Below are positions 45,373 through 55,098 of a stretch of DNA of 64,000 nt, one piece after another; position 1 is the stretch's first letter, and every line of letters begins with the position of its first letter. The notes beneath the pieces were generated by a model. It did not search any database. It was given only the letters and a program-made list of their open reading frames with translations, and was not told the origin of the DNA. The stretch lies in assembly GCA_021324305.1 (NCBI GenBank), contig JAJPJI010000026.1, positions 62,001 to 126,000 of the forward strand. Direction: 5' to 3'. A program made the position numbers and the translations under genes. The DNA is from Gammaproteobacteria bacterium (GTDB lineage: Bacteria > Pseudomonadota > Gammaproteobacteria > DSM-16500).

Positions 45373-46503
45373 TTATCTTTCGGCAATTTGTGGCGACGGA
45401 TTATCGGTTGGCTGAATGGAATTGTTAATCACAACACGGCTTCCATTCTTGAGTTTGAGCTGTCCACTCGTCACCACTGTCTGTCCTTCCTTCAATCCTT
45501 TCAGGATTTGAATCTGGTCACCACGCGCATCCCCAGTGGTCACAAACACCTGGGACACCTTGTAAACTGGTTTGTCTTTGTCATCTTTACCCGCTTGATT
45601 CACAATAAAAACAATATCCCCATAAGGGTTAAAGCTGACAGCCGATTGCGGCAGTGTCAGAAAGCGCTTGGGTTCCCCTGTTGTCACTTCAACTGAGGCA
45701 TACATGCCGGGTATCAATTCGAAGTTGGGGTTTGGCAGTGTCGCTTCAATTTCTACGTTACGTGTATTCGTATCCACCAATGGGTCGATGGTAGTGATTT
45801 TGCCTGTAAATTTTTGTCCGGGATAGGTATCCGACGTAACATTCACAGACTGACCCAGCTTCAGATATGCCAGTGCCTGCTGCGGCATGTAAAAATCGAT
45901 ATAGATTGGATCAAGCGTCTGCAATGTCGCGACCTTGTCACCAACATTCAGGTACTGTCCTGGATTGACATAGGAAATTCCGAGTCGTCCATTAAAGGGT
46001 GCGCGTATGGTTTTCTTTTCAACCGTGGCGGCCTGTTGCTCTACCTGACCCATCAGGTTCTTGAGGTTCCATTCATCCGTATCCACGGTCTGTTTGCTGA
46101 CGGCATGTACAGCAAACTGCGCTTTATCGCGGCGATAAGTGATCTTAGCAAGCTCAGATTGCGCTTGTAACGCATGTAACTGTCCTTTTTCCGCATCAGC
46201 GTTTAACTGTACCAATACCGTTCCTTCCTTGACTGTTGCACCAGGAGCGAAATATATTTTTTGCACCATCCCGGCGAGTTCCGTTGTGACATTCACACCG
46301 ACGATGGCTCGCAGGCTGCCGACAGCTTTCTGATTTGCTGTCCAGTCGGAATAACCTACTTTCATGGTGGATACGGTCACTGCTGGCGCCTGCATGGTTG
46401 CCATATAGCGCTTCATCATCAATCCCATGAAAAGCTTGTAGCCAAAAATTCCGCCAAACAGAATACCTAGCGAAATCAGCATGATCACCATGCGCTTTTT
46501 CAT
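45373..46503 (-). CDS. RND efflux periplasmic adaptor (membrane fusion protein)
   Basis: 376 residues. An N-terminal membrane anchor (IMLISLGILFGGIFGYKLF) lies before the lipoyl half (LAGMVQKIYFAPGATVKEGT), a short alpha-hairpin, the second lipoyl half (KTIRAPFNGRLGISYVNPGQ, residues about 170-190), and beta-barrel and membrane-proximal domains (VPxSAV-like LTLPQSAVSF). It bridges the pump and the outer-membrane channel. It is 14 bases upstream of the pump gene. Confidence 0.93.
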   Translation of the reverse strand: MKKRMVIMLISLGILFGGIFGYKLFMGLMMKRYMATMQAPAVTVSTMKVGYSDWTANQKAVGSLRAIVGVNVTTELAGMVQKIYFAPGATVKEGTVLVQLNADAEKGQLHALQAQSELAKITYRRDKAQFAVHAVSKQTVDTDEWNLKNLMGQVEQQAATVEKKTIRAPFNGRLGISYVNPGQYLNVGDKVATLQTLDPIYIDFYMPQQALAYLKLGQSVNVTSDTYPGQKFTGKITTIDPLVDTNTRNVEIEATLPNPNFELIPGMYASVEVTTGEPKRFLTLPQSAVSFNPYGDIVFIVNQAGKDDKDKPVYKVSQVFVTTGDARGDQIQILKGLKEGQTVVTSGQLKLKNGSRVVINNSIQPTDNPSPQIAER

Positions 46504-46515
46504 GACCGGCTCTCC

Positions 46516-48162
46516 TCACGACCCATTTAAGCACTCCTTTACACACCATGGTTTGTTCCACCAGCCGCCGCCCAATGACTGGAACAGTGCTGCAGTGTCA
46601 GAATATCGTGCTGCTCTTGCCTGTATGACAGCAATTCGTTGTGTCTCATATTGCTGCTGTGCATTTAATAATGACAGATAACTCGCTCCGCCCAGATTGT
46701 ATTGCCGCTGTGTCAAGTCAAGATTATCACGAGCTGCGATTTCGGCGCGTTTTTGGGCTTTCAATGTTCTCGCGTCAGTTTCCAATGCCCGCAACGTATC
46801 CGCCACATTTTGAAATGCTTGCAAGACAACCTGCCGATACTGGGCACAAGCTTGCTGATAGGCATCCACTGCTTCGCGCTGTTGTGCGAGGAGAGCGCCG
46901 CCATGAAACACCGGTTGAGTCAGTCCACCGGTAATCGCCCAGACATTGGTGGTCGGGCCAAATAATTTGTTGAGTACTTGCGATTGCCAGCCATAATTAC
47001 CTGTTATATTTAACTGTGGGAACAGGTTCGCAGTAGCAACACCAATAGAAGCACTGGCTGCATGCAAGAGCGCCTCTGAAGCACGCACATCGGGACGCTG
47101 ACGCACAAGATTGGATGGCAGACTGACGGGCAGTTTTTCAGGTAGCGTTAAATCATTCAGTTTGATCACAGGAAGAGGTCCGTTTGGATACGTACCCACC
47201 AGCACAGAGAGCGCATGACGTGTTACTGATAGATTTTTTTCCAGAGGCGGCAAGGTAGCGCGAGTCTGGTCAACCAGGGTTTGTTGCGTCAACACATTTT
47301 CCTGGGAAACACCGCCAAGCTTATATTGCTTCTCCAGAATCGATAATTGCTTTTCCTGTGCTGTGATTAACTCATGGGTTGCCTGGATCTGTTCCTGAAA
47401 TGACGCAGCCGACACGGCAGTCGTTACAATATTTGCTGTCAAGGCAAGATAAGCAGCAATGAGTTCAAATTGCTGATAATCGACCTGTGCGCGTAACGCT
47501 TCAATCTGGCGGCGCTGCCCGCCAAAGATGTCCAGCGCATAGGAAACATTGACGGAAGCATTGAACAAATTGAATATCGATGAAGACGAGTTAATACCTT
47601 GAGAGGCCCCCGAAAAGCGCTCACGTTCGCCGGAAAATCCGGCATTAAAAGCCGGGAATAAGGAGTTTCCAATCTGGGCATTCAATGTTTCCTGAGCGAC
47701 TCGAAGTGATGCATAAGAAGCGGCGAGATTAGGGTTATTTGCGATTCCTCTTGTAATGAGATTATTAAGTTCTCTGGATTGGAATAAATGCCACCACTCG
47801 GCAGGAATATCTTGTCCGTTGATGAAGGTTTGCGCTACTCCCGCCTTTCCTGCCGAAATTGTATGCACTGTTTTTGCTGGCATGCGTGTTTCTGTGTAGG
47901 ATTGCACATTTGGTTTGGCTGGCGAATGAAAATTGGGTCCCACCATGCATCCACTGATAACCGTACAAGATGACGCAAGAATAACAATACGCTGACATTC
48001 AATGAATAACCGGTTCAGAAGGCTGCTAGACTGACGGATACCCGTTTTCGCTGGCATGTCATAGAGAGAGTTGATAATCGAGTACTTGCGAACCATATCC
48101 CTGAGTCTTTGCACGTATACGCAATCCCTGCCATTTGAGTCTAGAAACCTGGAAAATCGCAT
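46516..48162 (-). CDS. RND efflux outer-membrane factor lipoprotein (NodT/OprM family)
   Basis: 548 residues as drawn. A lipobox VISGC (Cys about residue 72) is followed by MVGPNFHSP, the classic OprM/NodT mature start; the TolC-fold repeats show DIPAEWWHLFQSRELNNLI and LVRQRPDVRASEALLHAASA. The start is uncertain: ATG 48162 has AGGA 8 bases upstream but leaves an unusually long leader, while ATG 48057 (residue 36) gives a normal signal peptide length but has no ribosome site. It is 12 bases upstream of the adaptor gene and heads the operon. Confidence 0.88.
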   Translation of the reverse strand: MRFSRFLDSNGRDCVYVQRLRDMVRKYSIINSLYDMPAKTGIRQSSSLLNRLFIECQRIVILASSCTVISGCMVGPNFHSPAKPNVQSYTETRMPAKTVHTISAGKAGVAQTFINGQDIPAEWWHLFQSRELNNLITRGIANNPNLAASYASLRVAQETLNAQIGNSLFPAFNAGFSGERERFSGASQGINSSSSIFNLFNASVNVSYALDIFGGQRRQIEALRAQVDYQQFELIAAYLALTANIVTTAVSAASFQEQIQATHELITAQEKQLSILEKQYKLGGVSQENVLTQQTLVDQTRATLPPLEKNLSVTRHALSVLVGTYPNGPLPVIKLNDLTLPEKLPVSLPSNLVRQRPDVRASEALLHAASASIGVATANLFPQLNITGNYGWQSQVLNKLFGPTTNVWAITGGLTQPVFHGGALLAQQREAVDAYQQACAQYRQVVLQAFQNVADTLRALETDARTLKAQKRAEIAARDNLDLTQRQYNLGGASYLSLLNAQQQYETQRIAVIQARAARYSDTAALFQSLGGGWWNKPWCVKECLNGS

Positions 48163-48171
48163 TGGTATCTT

Positions 48172-48187
48172 CCTGCCGCACGGCAGG
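48172..48187 (-). promoter_or_regulatory. Palindrome overlapping the ribosome site of the efflux operon
   Basis: CCTGCCG-CA-CGGCAGG, 7-bp arms with a two-base centre. On the minus strand the right arm runs into AGGAAG, the ribosome site of ATG 48162. It may be a repressor operator or an RNA hairpin hiding the ribosome site. No regulator gene is adjacent. Confidence 0.35.
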
Positions 48188-48255
48188 GTTTATGCGATCA
48201 ATCTAGCATATCTTGCTATTCAGGCAAAGCACAGGCGTATGGTTTGTGATTCTTA

Positions 48256-49743
48256 TCATTTCGTGTGAATCACCCTGTCAATGGCGCTTTTCCATCCCTG
48301 ATATAATCTGTCTCTGTGGCTGTCAGACATCTGGGGAGAAAAACACGCATTCATTTGCCATAATTCTGCAATTTGCTCGAGCGAATCATACATGCCAATC
48401 TGCAATCCAGCGAGGTAGGCCGCACCCAATGCTGTCGTTTCTATGCAAATCGGACGATGCACTTCCAGATCAAGTATATCTGACAAAAACTGCAGTAACC
48501 AGTTATTCGCTACCATGCCGCCATCAACACGCAAGGCACTGATTCCAGCACCGCTATCAGCTGTCATGGCATCCAATAAATCCCGCGTTTGATAGCCAAC
48601 ATTCTCAAGCGCCGCACGAACAATATGTTCCCGGCCGCTGTTCCTGGTTAGTCCCAATAAAGCACCCCTGGCATCCGGATCCCAATAAGGAGCTCCCAGG
48701 CCTGTAAATGCTGGCACCAGATAAACACCTTCGGTATTGGAGACATTGTTAGCGAGTGTCTCGGTTTCAGCGGCCGTCGTAATCAGCTTTAATGTATCGC
48801 GCAGCCATTTGATGGTGACGCCCGCAGAAAAAATACTCCCCTCCAGTCCATAAGCAACCTGATTATCAATACGATAGGCAACCGTTGATAACAACTTGTT
48901 TGTTGACTGCATCACTTTGGAACCCGTATTCAGCAACATGAAACAGCCTGTTCCATAAGTTGCCTTTACCATGCCGGGTCGAAAACAAGCCTGACCAATA
49001 GTTGCTGCCTGTTGATCACCCGCCATACCGGTAATAGGAATCTTCATCCCCAATATTTTTTCATCCAGTTCGCCAAAATCTGCTGTATTATCCAATACCT
49101 CTGGTAACATATGGCGAGGAATATTCAGTTCTCTCAATATTTCCTCGTCCCATTCCTGCGCATGAATATTGAATAGCAAGGTACGCGCAGCGTTGGTCGC
49201 ATCCGTGGCATGTGATCGTCCATTCGTCAATTTCCACAACAAGAATGTGTCCACTGTGCCAAATAATAATTCGCCCCGCTCAGCTTTCTCACGCGCGCCA
49301 TGCACGTGATTTAATATCCACAATATTTTCGTGGCTGAAAAATAGGGATCCAGCAACAATCCGGTACGTTCATACATGATTTTTGCAACCCGGGTTTGTG
49401 ATAGCTGCCTGCAGAGGTCACTGGTTCGCCGATCTTGCCAGACTATCGCCGGATAAACCGGAACACCAGACTGCCTGTCCCAGATGATAGTGGTTTCACG
49501 CTGGTTAGATATGCCAATAGCAGCAATCGATCTGGGTGAAAGGCCTTTTTTGTTCAAGGCTTCACGGCAGCATTCCACCGTATTATTGAACATTTCAACT
49601 GGATCCTGCTCTACCCAGCCGTCATTTGGAAAATACTGATTCAATGCGATTTCATGCTGGCTGACAAGATTTCCGGCACGATCAAAAATGATGGCACGGC
49701 TGTTGGTTGTACCCTGATCGATGGAAAGTAAATAATGCTGCAT
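48256..49743 (-). CDS. glpK: GlpK, glycerol kinase
   Basis: 495 residues, normal length. FGGY-kinase motifs: LSIDQGTTNSRAIIFD (residues 5-20), the substrate loop NQRETTIIWDR, TFLLWKLTNGRSHATDATNA, GMAGDQQAATIGQ, and the C-terminal signature LRVDGGMVANNWLLQFLSDI. It phosphorylates glycerol to glycerol-3-phosphate. glpF, glpD and glpR are not adjacent. Confidence 0.96.
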   Translation of the reverse strand: MQHYLLSIDQGTTNSRAIIFDRAGNLVSQHEIALNQYFPNDGWVEQDPVEMFNNTVECCREALNKKGLSPRSIAAIGISNQRETTIIWDRQSGVPVYPAIVWQDRRTSDLCRQLSQTRVAKIMYERTGLLLDPYFSATKILWILNHVHGAREKAERGELLFGTVDTFLLWKLTNGRSHATDATNAARTLLFNIHAQEWDEEILRELNIPRHMLPEVLDNTADFGELDEKILGMKIPITGMAGDQQAATIGQACFRPGMVKATYGTGCFMLLNTGSKVMQSTNKLLSTVAYRIDNQVAYGLEGSIFSAGVTIKWLRDTLKLITTAAETETLANNVSNTEGVYLVPAFTGLGAPYWDPDARGALLGLTRNSGREHIVRAALENVGYQTRDLLDAMTADSGAGISALRVDGGMVANNWLLQFLSDILDLEVHRPICIETTALGAAYLAGLQIGMYDSLEQIAELWQMNACFSPQMSDSHRDRLYQGWKSAIDRVIHTK

Positions 49744-49840
49744 GCTGATTCCTCAATAGTTCGCGGTCAGGAGCCATATACTCTGCATTTTTGATGCAAG
49801 TTGCAAGGCGGAACCCATGAACCATCATTCAAGCACAGAA

Positions 49841-50338
49841 TCACTTGTTCTTTGCATATAAGCTATGCCGTTTATGCCATTCCTCTATGGATTCTTCAGG
49901 GTATCTGGCAAAGCAGATTTCATGTTTACCCTGCGGAATCTCACACCAGTTAGCTGCAAAATCCAGCATGATACGTACATGCTCGGGTGGTTTGGGAAGA
50001 GGTGTATCGATGGCAGAGGCAAACGGATGAACCAATTCCGGCCAGCTTTTATCAAATATCCATAAACAGCTGGCACAATGTTTGCAGAAATGACGTTGGC
50101 CAGTACTGCGTATTCGCCGGTTTTGTCTTGTTCTGCCCATGACCGCACGATAAATTTGCACGTGCTTCATGCCTTTTACTTTTAATGTGTCAGATTGTCC
50201 CATGATATTGATTGCGTAACCGCCGCCACCTGCTGTTTTTCGACAAATGGAGCAATAGCAGAGCATGAATGGATACGGCGTAGAGGATTCAACTTCAAAT
50301 TGAACCGATTTGCAGTGACACGATCCTTTCAGTTTCAT
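49841..50338 (-). CDS. GFA-family zinc protein (glutathione-dependent formaldehyde-activating-like)
   Basis: 165 residues from ATG 50338, with AAGGA 5 bases upstream; the frame is open 51 bases further up without support. GFA/CENP-V zinc-binding cysteines are visible: GSCHCKSVQFEV (residues 5-16), CYCSICRKT, and FCKHCASCLW. The catalytic zinc and structural zinc sets both look complete. Substrate is unknown; the glutathione-formaldehyde activity is established only for a few members. Confidence 0.85.
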   Translation of the reverse strand: MKLKGSCHCKSVQFEVESSTPYPFMLCYCSICRKTAGGGGYAINIMGQSDTLKVKGMKHVQIYRAVMGRTRQNRRIRSTGQRHFCKHCASCLWIFDKSWPELVHPFASAIDTPLPKPPEHVRIMLDFAANWCEIPQGKHEICFARYPEESIEEWHKRHSLYAKNK

Positions 50339-50590
50339 GACATTCCTTTTTAAACAATATTGAATATCCCTGTTATCCTGTCTCGTCATCCTGATGACAA
50401 TCCACGCAAGATGCCTTGTGCAAACATGGCTAGTCGAGCGCTATCCGGTATAGCTCATCCTATATATGTCAATAGCAAATTGTTGCATGATCTTACCATG
50501 ATTTTCAGCTGACAATGCTGAGTAACGCGAGAAATAATATGAATTAATGCAGCCACTCATTAATGCAATTGTGCTGATTTATCACCCTGA

Positions 50591-51235
50591 TCAGGAGTGG
50601 AATACATGCGTCAATAAATGATCCTGGTATTGCCGAAGATAATGCATTCTTGTCTGCTCATCGGCATTCATGACCCCATAAGCAATAAATGGAGTGACCG
50701 GTGTCAACCCGGCAAAACGCAATGTATGATGGATGGGTTTGAGATATTGAGAAATTTCTCCGTGCATGCTGTTAACCTGATAGCTGCTAGCGGGTGATTG
50801 AGTAGTCAGAGATAACATGGCACGACGCGGCTTTAGTAAGCCTGTCTCAAACCATTTGTCTTTATCGTATGCAAAGCCGCTGGCCAGAACCCTGTCTAGC
50901 CAGCCTTTCATTATCGCCGGCATACCAAACCACCATAACGGAAACTGAAAAATCACCGTATCACACCATGCCAATTTCTGTTGTTCTGCCGTAATGTCAT
51001 CCGCAAGCTGATTGTTTTCATATGCCTGACGCTGCAAGACACCATATTGACGGGATGTATTATCATGAACTTGTTTGAAATCACCCCAGTCAGCGACAGG
51101 ATTGAAATGCATTTGATACAAATCGGAAATTTTTACTTCATGCTGATGTTCTTCAAATACATCTAATGCGGCTTTCATTAAAGCCGCATTAAATGATGAT
51201 GGCTCCATATGAGCATATACAAGAAATATCTTCAT
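50591..51235 (-). CDS. Flavodoxin-fold NAD(P)H quinone reductase (KefF/MdaB-like)
   Basis: 214 residues from ATG 51235, where the canonical start MKIFLVYAHMEPSSFNAALM appears; the frame is open to 51400 but that part overlaps the upstream gene. Flavodoxin_2 motifs: the FMN phosphate loop HMEPSSFNAAL, FQFPLWWFGMPAIMKGWLDR (residues about 93-112) and SLTTQSPASSY. The family transfers two electrons from NAD(P)H to quinones, limiting redox cycling. It lies 16 bases after the DUF6506 gene and is likely co-transcribed. Confidence 0.88.
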   Translation of the reverse strand: MKIFLVYAHMEPSSFNAALMKAALDVFEEHQHEVKISDLYQMHFNPVADWGDFKQVHDNTSRQYGVLQRQAYENNQLADDITAEQQKLAWCDTVIFQFPLWWFGMPAIMKGWLDRVLASGFAYDKDKWFETGLLKPRRAMLSLTTQSPASSYQVNSMHGEISQYLKPIHHTLRFAGLTPVTPFIAYGVMNADEQTRMHYLRQYQDHLLTHVFHS

Positions 51236-51251
51236 CGGATATATTTTACCA

Positions 51252-51563
51252 TCACGGAGAAGTTGCGATATCCAGCATGGCCTTACGGGCTTCTGGACCA
51301 TAAAAAACGCCGCCGACCGGAACCGCGCCTTGAATGGCTTCAGATACCCTGGCAATCCAGACAGGCCCAAAACCGCCGCAGAGTTCAATACACTGCACAC
51401 CTTCAGCTACCAGGCTTTTGGCTACTTCTAGCACCTGTTCTTTCTTGCTCATATCTATACCTATGGCCTTGAATCGGCAGGTATCCGATTCCATGACACT
51501 AATGTGTTGATTCTTATCAAACCCGGGAGACAGGAAAATAAATCCCCAATGACGAAATGCCAT
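51252..51563 (-). CDS. DUF6506-family protein
   Basis: 103 residues, matching the small DUF6506 proteins: HWGFIFLSPGFDKNQH at the start, then EQVLEVAKSLVAEGVQCIEL and CGGFGPVWIARVSEAI, closing PVGGVFYGPEARKAMLDI. GAGGA 5 bases before the ATG. The role is unknown; the compact GGFGP-containing fold may bind a small ligand. Paired with the quinone reductase. Confidence 0.75.
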   Translation of the reverse strand: MAFRHWGFIFLSPGFDKNQHISVMESDTCRFKAIGIDMSKKEQVLEVAKSLVAEGVQCIELCGGFGPVWIARVSEAIQGAVPVGGVFYGPEARKAMLDIATSP

Positions 51564-51688
51564 AAAATCCTCTTTGTAGTTTTTGTAAAATGGTCTGATT
51601 AATATAGCTCAAACAGGAAAATCGGAACAAGCATTAATATGCCTGCTCGAAATCGCCCTACCTCTGGATGTAAAAATATGAAAATGAT

Positions 51689-52174
51689 TCAATCATGTGG
51701 CTTTTTGCGTACATAGAGTGTCTTTACCACACTTGCAACAACGACTCCATCCTGGTCAATCAAATCCACGCTTTTGTCAAAAATAAACTTCTCATTCGTA
51801 TCGGCCTGATTTCGTATCGCCTGAATTTCGTCGGCAGCAAACTGAAAAACCGCGGTCAACTTTCCACGACCTGGTTTTTTAAACTCGATATAAGCCGCCT
51901 TGTCCCATACAATGTAATCTCTGCCTAATTTTTTCAGGAGAATAAGCATATAAAAAGGATCTGTCATGGCATACATGGATCCGCCAAAATGCGTGCCTAC
52001 CAGATTTTTGCAATACCAGTGCAGCTTTATAGTGACCTCTATATAGCCAAAATCGGCAGCAATTTTTCTCACACTGATGCCTGTTCCCAGGTAGGGCGGC
52101 CAAATATTGATAAAAAATCTTAACAGCCACGCAGGAAGACGGTCTGGCCAGCGCCGTGCATATTTGATAATCAT
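51689..52174 (-). CDS. DUF4442 hot-dog-fold protein (thioesterase-like)
   Basis: 161 residues. The hot-dog pattern is seen in NLVGTHFGGSMYAMTDPFYM (residues about 58-77) and KAAYIEFKKPGRGKLTAVFQ, followed by DLIDQDGVVVASVVKTLYVR. DUF4442 proteins are related to PaaI-type thioesterases, but the substrate is unknown. A weak AGGA lies about 10 bases before the ATG. It is 33 bases after the copper ATPase stop on the same strand. Confidence 0.82.
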   Translation of the reverse strand: MIIKYARRWPDRLPAWLLRFFINIWPPYLGTGISVRKIAADFGYIEVTIKLHWYCKNLVGTHFGGSMYAMTDPFYMLILLKKLGRDYIVWDKAAYIEFKKPGRGKLTAVFQFAADEIQAIRNQADTNEKFIFDKSVDLIDQDGVVVASVVKTLYVRKKPHD

Positions 52175-52207
52175 GAAAATAATTTCCTATAAAACATGAT
52201 TCCTTGA

Positions 52208-54430
52208 CTAGCCTGCAAGTGAAATGTTCCGCAAGCGAAATGCATTGGCTATCACCGACACGGAACTCAGGCTCATGGCCGCTGCAGCAATAATGGGACT
52301 TAACAACAAACCTGTCCATGGATATAAAATACCTGCCGCAATCGGGATACAAAGCAAATTATATATAAATGCCAAAAAAAGATTTTGCCGTATGTTGCGC
52401 ATTACCTGCTTACTCAATTGACGTGCGCGTACAATGCCAAGCAAGTCACCTTTTACCAGCGTGATACTAGCGCTTTGCATCGCGATATCTGTCCCGGTGC
52501 CCATCGCAATGCCAATATCTGCTGCAGACAAGGCAGCTGCATCATTGATACCATCGCCAGCCATCGCGACAATATAACCATCGAGACGATATTTTTTGAC
52601 TATTTCCGTTTTCTGGTGAGGCAGCACCTCTGCTTCGATAGATGATATATCCAGTTTTTCAGCGATGGCTTGAGCAGTGATTCGATTATCGCCGGTAACC
52701 ATCACTACCTGCATTCCTTCGTCGCGCAGCATCTTAAGTGCTCGAGGTGTGCTCTGTTTTACCGGATCGGACACGCTGATGATCCCGGCAATGCGGTCTT
52801 CTGTCACAACAAACATTACCGTTTCACCTTGATGGCGCAGCTGATCCGCTTTCTCGGCAAACTGCCCGGGCTGGAGATTTAACAGCTCAAGCAGATGGAT
52901 ATTGCCCAGCGCAGCGCGTTTTTGATTGATGACACCGGTTATTCCCTTGCCAATTTCAGCATGAAAACCGACGGAATCAGGAATATTGATTTTCCTCTCT
53001 CTTGCCGCCTGCATGATGGCATTCGCAAGCGGGTGCTCGCTGCTGCGTTCCAGACTGGCTGCAATGGATAAAATTTCAGTCTCCGTAAAACCAGCATCAG
53101 CGTATATCCTGGTCACGACAGGCTTGCCTGCTGTCAACGTTCCCGTCTTGTCGATCAGCAGCATATTAACCTTTTCAAAACGCTCCAGACTTTCTGCATT
53201 CTTAATGAGCACACCAGCCTGGGCACCGCGTCCCATTCCAACCATTATTGACATGGGCGTTGCCAAACCCAGAGCGCATGGACATGCCACAATTAATACC
53301 GAGATAGCTGAAATCAATCCATAAGTCATCGCTGGCGAAGGGCCGATAGCCATCCACACCAGGAATGTAATGACCGCGACTAAAATCACGGCCGGCACAA
53401 AATAACTCGATATGAGATCCGCCAGACGCTGGATCGGCGCACGTGAACGTTGTGCTTCCGCAACCTGCCTGACTATTTGCGCAAGCATGGTTTTGCTGCC
53501 AACGTGCTCAGCACGCATCACAAAGCTGCCTGACAAATTCATGGTGCCGCCAATAACGGCTGCACCAGCTTCTTTTTCGACAGGTATTGATTCGCCAGTT
53601 ATCATGGACTCGTCTATTGAACTGTGTCCTTCCGTTATCATCCCATCTACCGGAATTTTTTCTCCCGGACGTACACGCAGCAAATCATTTGTGTGAACCT
53701 GATCCAGTGAAATTTCCATATCAGTATCTTTTCCAGTCACTTTACGGGCCATTTTTGGTGCGAGGTCCAGCAAGGCGCGCAGCGCACTGCCGGTTTTTTC
53801 ACGCCCGCGTATTTCCAATACCTGCCCCATCAATACCAGTGCGGTGATTGCAGATGCTGCTTCAAAATACAGGTACACCTCGCCTTTCATACCGCGAAAT
53901 GCCGGTGGAAACAGATCAGGGAATAACAGCCCAATCAGGCTATAGCCATATGCCACCGTTATACCCAGTGCAATTAATGAAAACATATTCAGACTGCGCT
54001 GAATCAGGGAAAACCATGCGCGTTGCAGAAGCGGCCAGCCGCACCAAAAAATCACTGGCGTCGCCAATATGAATTGTGCCCATGACGAAACATGCAGAGG
54101 AATCAAGTCTACCAGCTGCGAGACACCAGGGATATCCATGCCCATCGTCAAAAACAATACCGGCAGTGTTAAAACAACACTCACCCAAAATCGTCGTGAC
54201 ATGTCTATTAATTCTTCATTTGGTCCGACTTCCGCTGATATCATTTTCGGTTCCAGTGACATGCCGCAGATTGGACAAGATCCGGGTCCTGACTGAATGA
54301 TTTCAGGATGCATGGGACATGTATACAAGGCATTACTGTCAACAGGGGTATCAGCCTTTGCATGCTCATGTTTGTGCTGTGCATGACAGCAGCTTTTGTC
54401 AGGTGATTTTTCCGGATTGTTTGTACTCAT
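52208..54430 (-). CDS. copA: Copper(I)-translocating P1B-type ATPase
   Basis: 740 residues from ATG 54430, with AAGGA about 8 bases upstream. The His/Cys-rich N-terminus ([16 protein letters not shown]) and a YHS-like metal-binding domain ([20 protein letters not shown], about residues 36-55) replace the usual CXXC HMA domain. Core motifs: [11 protein letters not shown] (actuator), [10 protein letters not shown] (about 383), DKTGTLT (about 430) and [20 protein letters not shown]. Helix 7-8 residues YN and [12 protein letters not shown] match the Cu(I)-exporting group. It exports cytoplasmic Cu(I) across the inner membrane and is divergent from sodC. Confidence 0.94.
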   Translation of the reverse strand: MSTNNPEKSPDKSCCHAQHKHEHAKADTPVDSNALYTCPMHPEIIQSGPGSCPICGMSLEPKMISAEVGPNEELIDMSRRFWVSVVLTLPVLFLTMGMDIPGVSQLVDLIPLHVSSWAQFILATPVIFWCGWPLLQRAWFSLIQRSLNMFSLIALGITVAYGYSLIGLLFPDLFPPAFRGMKGEVYLYFEAASAITALVLMGQVLEIRGREKTGSALRALLDLAPKMARKVTGKDTDMEISLDQVHTNDLLRVRPGEKIPVDGMITEGHSSIDESMITGESIPVEKEAGAAVIGGTMNLSGSFVMRAEHVGSKTMLAQIVRQVAEAQRSRAPIQRLADLISSYFVPAVILVAVITFLVWMAIGPSPAMTYGLISAISVLIVACPCALGLATPMSIMVGMGRGAQAGVLIKNAESLERFEKVNMLLIDKTGTLTAGKPVVTRIYADAGFTETEILSIAASLERSSEHPLANAIMQAARERKINIPDSVGFHAEIGKGITGVINQKRAALGNIHLLELLNLQPGQFAEKADQLRHQGETVMFVVTEDRIAGIISVSDPVKQSTPRALKMLRDEGMQVVMVTGDNRITAQAIAEKLDISSIEAEVLPHQKTEIVKKYRLDGYIVAMAGDGINDAAALSAADIGIAMGTGTDIAMQSASITLVKGDLLGIVRARQLSKQVMRNIRQNLFLAFIYNLLCIPIAAGILYPWTGLLLSPIIAAAAMSLSSVSVIANAFRLRNISLAG

Positions 54431-54501
54431 ACCGTATCCTTGTTGCATTCATTATATTTGAGCCTGTAAGCTATATCCTAAGTTATCAGGAGGATTAACA
54501 T
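54431..54501. promoter_or_regulatory. Divergent regulatory region of copA and sodC
   Basis: Only 71 bases separate the two divergent start codons, so the promoters must overlap. I see no CueR-type spaced palindrome. A TTGCAT at 54443-54448 and TATATC at 54472-54477 are too far apart for a normal sigma-70 pair. Confidence 0.4.
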
Positions 54502-55014
54502 ATGCAGGGAAGAAAATCATTTCTATCAATTATAGCAGTTATTGCCTGTCTTGGCATGAATCTTGTTTATGCTAGCGTGACCATTCCAATGTATCTGGTC
54601 AGCGCCAATGGTCAAGGACAAAGCATAGGTACTATCACGGCAGAAGATTCATTTTGCGGTGTCCTGTTGACTCCCAATCTGCATGGTCTGCCTCCCGGCA
54701 TCCATGGTTTTCATGTTCATGTCAATCCCGACTGTGGAAACAATGGCATGGCGGCTGGAGGCCATCTGGATCCCGGAAAGACAAACGAACATGACGGACC
54801 TTACAACAAGCATGGCCATCTGGGTGACCTGCCAGTTCTCATCGTAAACCAGGATGGTACCGCAACGCTTCCCACGCTGGCACCGCGATTCAAGCTCGCA
54901 CAAATTATCAATCACGCTTTCATGATTCATGCCGGTGGTGATAATTATTCTGACAAACCTGAAAAATTGGGCGGCGGCGGAGCAAGAATTGCCTGCGGGG
55001 TGATTAAAGAATAG
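54502..55014 (+). CDS. sodC: SodC, periplasmic Cu/Zn superoxide dismutase
   Basis: 170 residues with AGGAGG about 8 bases upstream. Signal peptide about 1-24 (IIAVIACLGMNLVYA). Metal ligands follow the bacterial SodC pattern: GFHVHVNPDC, AGGHLDPGKTNEHDGPYNKH, GHLGDLPVL and NHAFMIHAGGDNYSDKPE, and the second disulfide cysteine in ARIACGVIKE. It removes superoxide in the periplasm, for example from host phagocytes. Its divergent pairing with a copper exporter ties the enzyme to copper supply. Confidence 0.94.
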   Translation: MQGRKSFLSIIAVIACLGMNLVYASVTIPMYLVSANGQGQSIGTITAEDSFCGVLLTPNLHGLPPGIHGFHVHVNPDCGNNGMAAGGHLDPGKTNEHDGPYNKHGHLGDLPVLIVNQDGTATLPTLAPRFKLAQIINHAFMIHAGGDNYSDKPEKLGGGGARIACGVIKE

Positions 55015-55022
55015 TCTTTAAC

Positions 55023-55069
55023 ATCCAAAACTTCCAAAGCATTCATGAAAAGTCTTGGAAGTTTTGGAT
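55023..55069. terminator. Bidirectional terminator between sodC and the AT-rich unknown gene
   Basis: ATCCAAAACTTCCAA (55023-55037) pairs perfectly with 55055-55069 (15 bp), 17-base loop. On the plus strand AAAAATATTTT follows. It separates convergent genes. Confidence 0.65.
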
Positions 55070-55098
55070 AAAAATATTTTACGGTTAAATAATACAGG

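Noticed and set aside
50390..50590. Intergenic stretch with repeated ATTAATGCA words, considered as a regulatory RNA or gene remnant
   Set aside because: Repeats are short, no stable structure or coding pattern seen on either strand.
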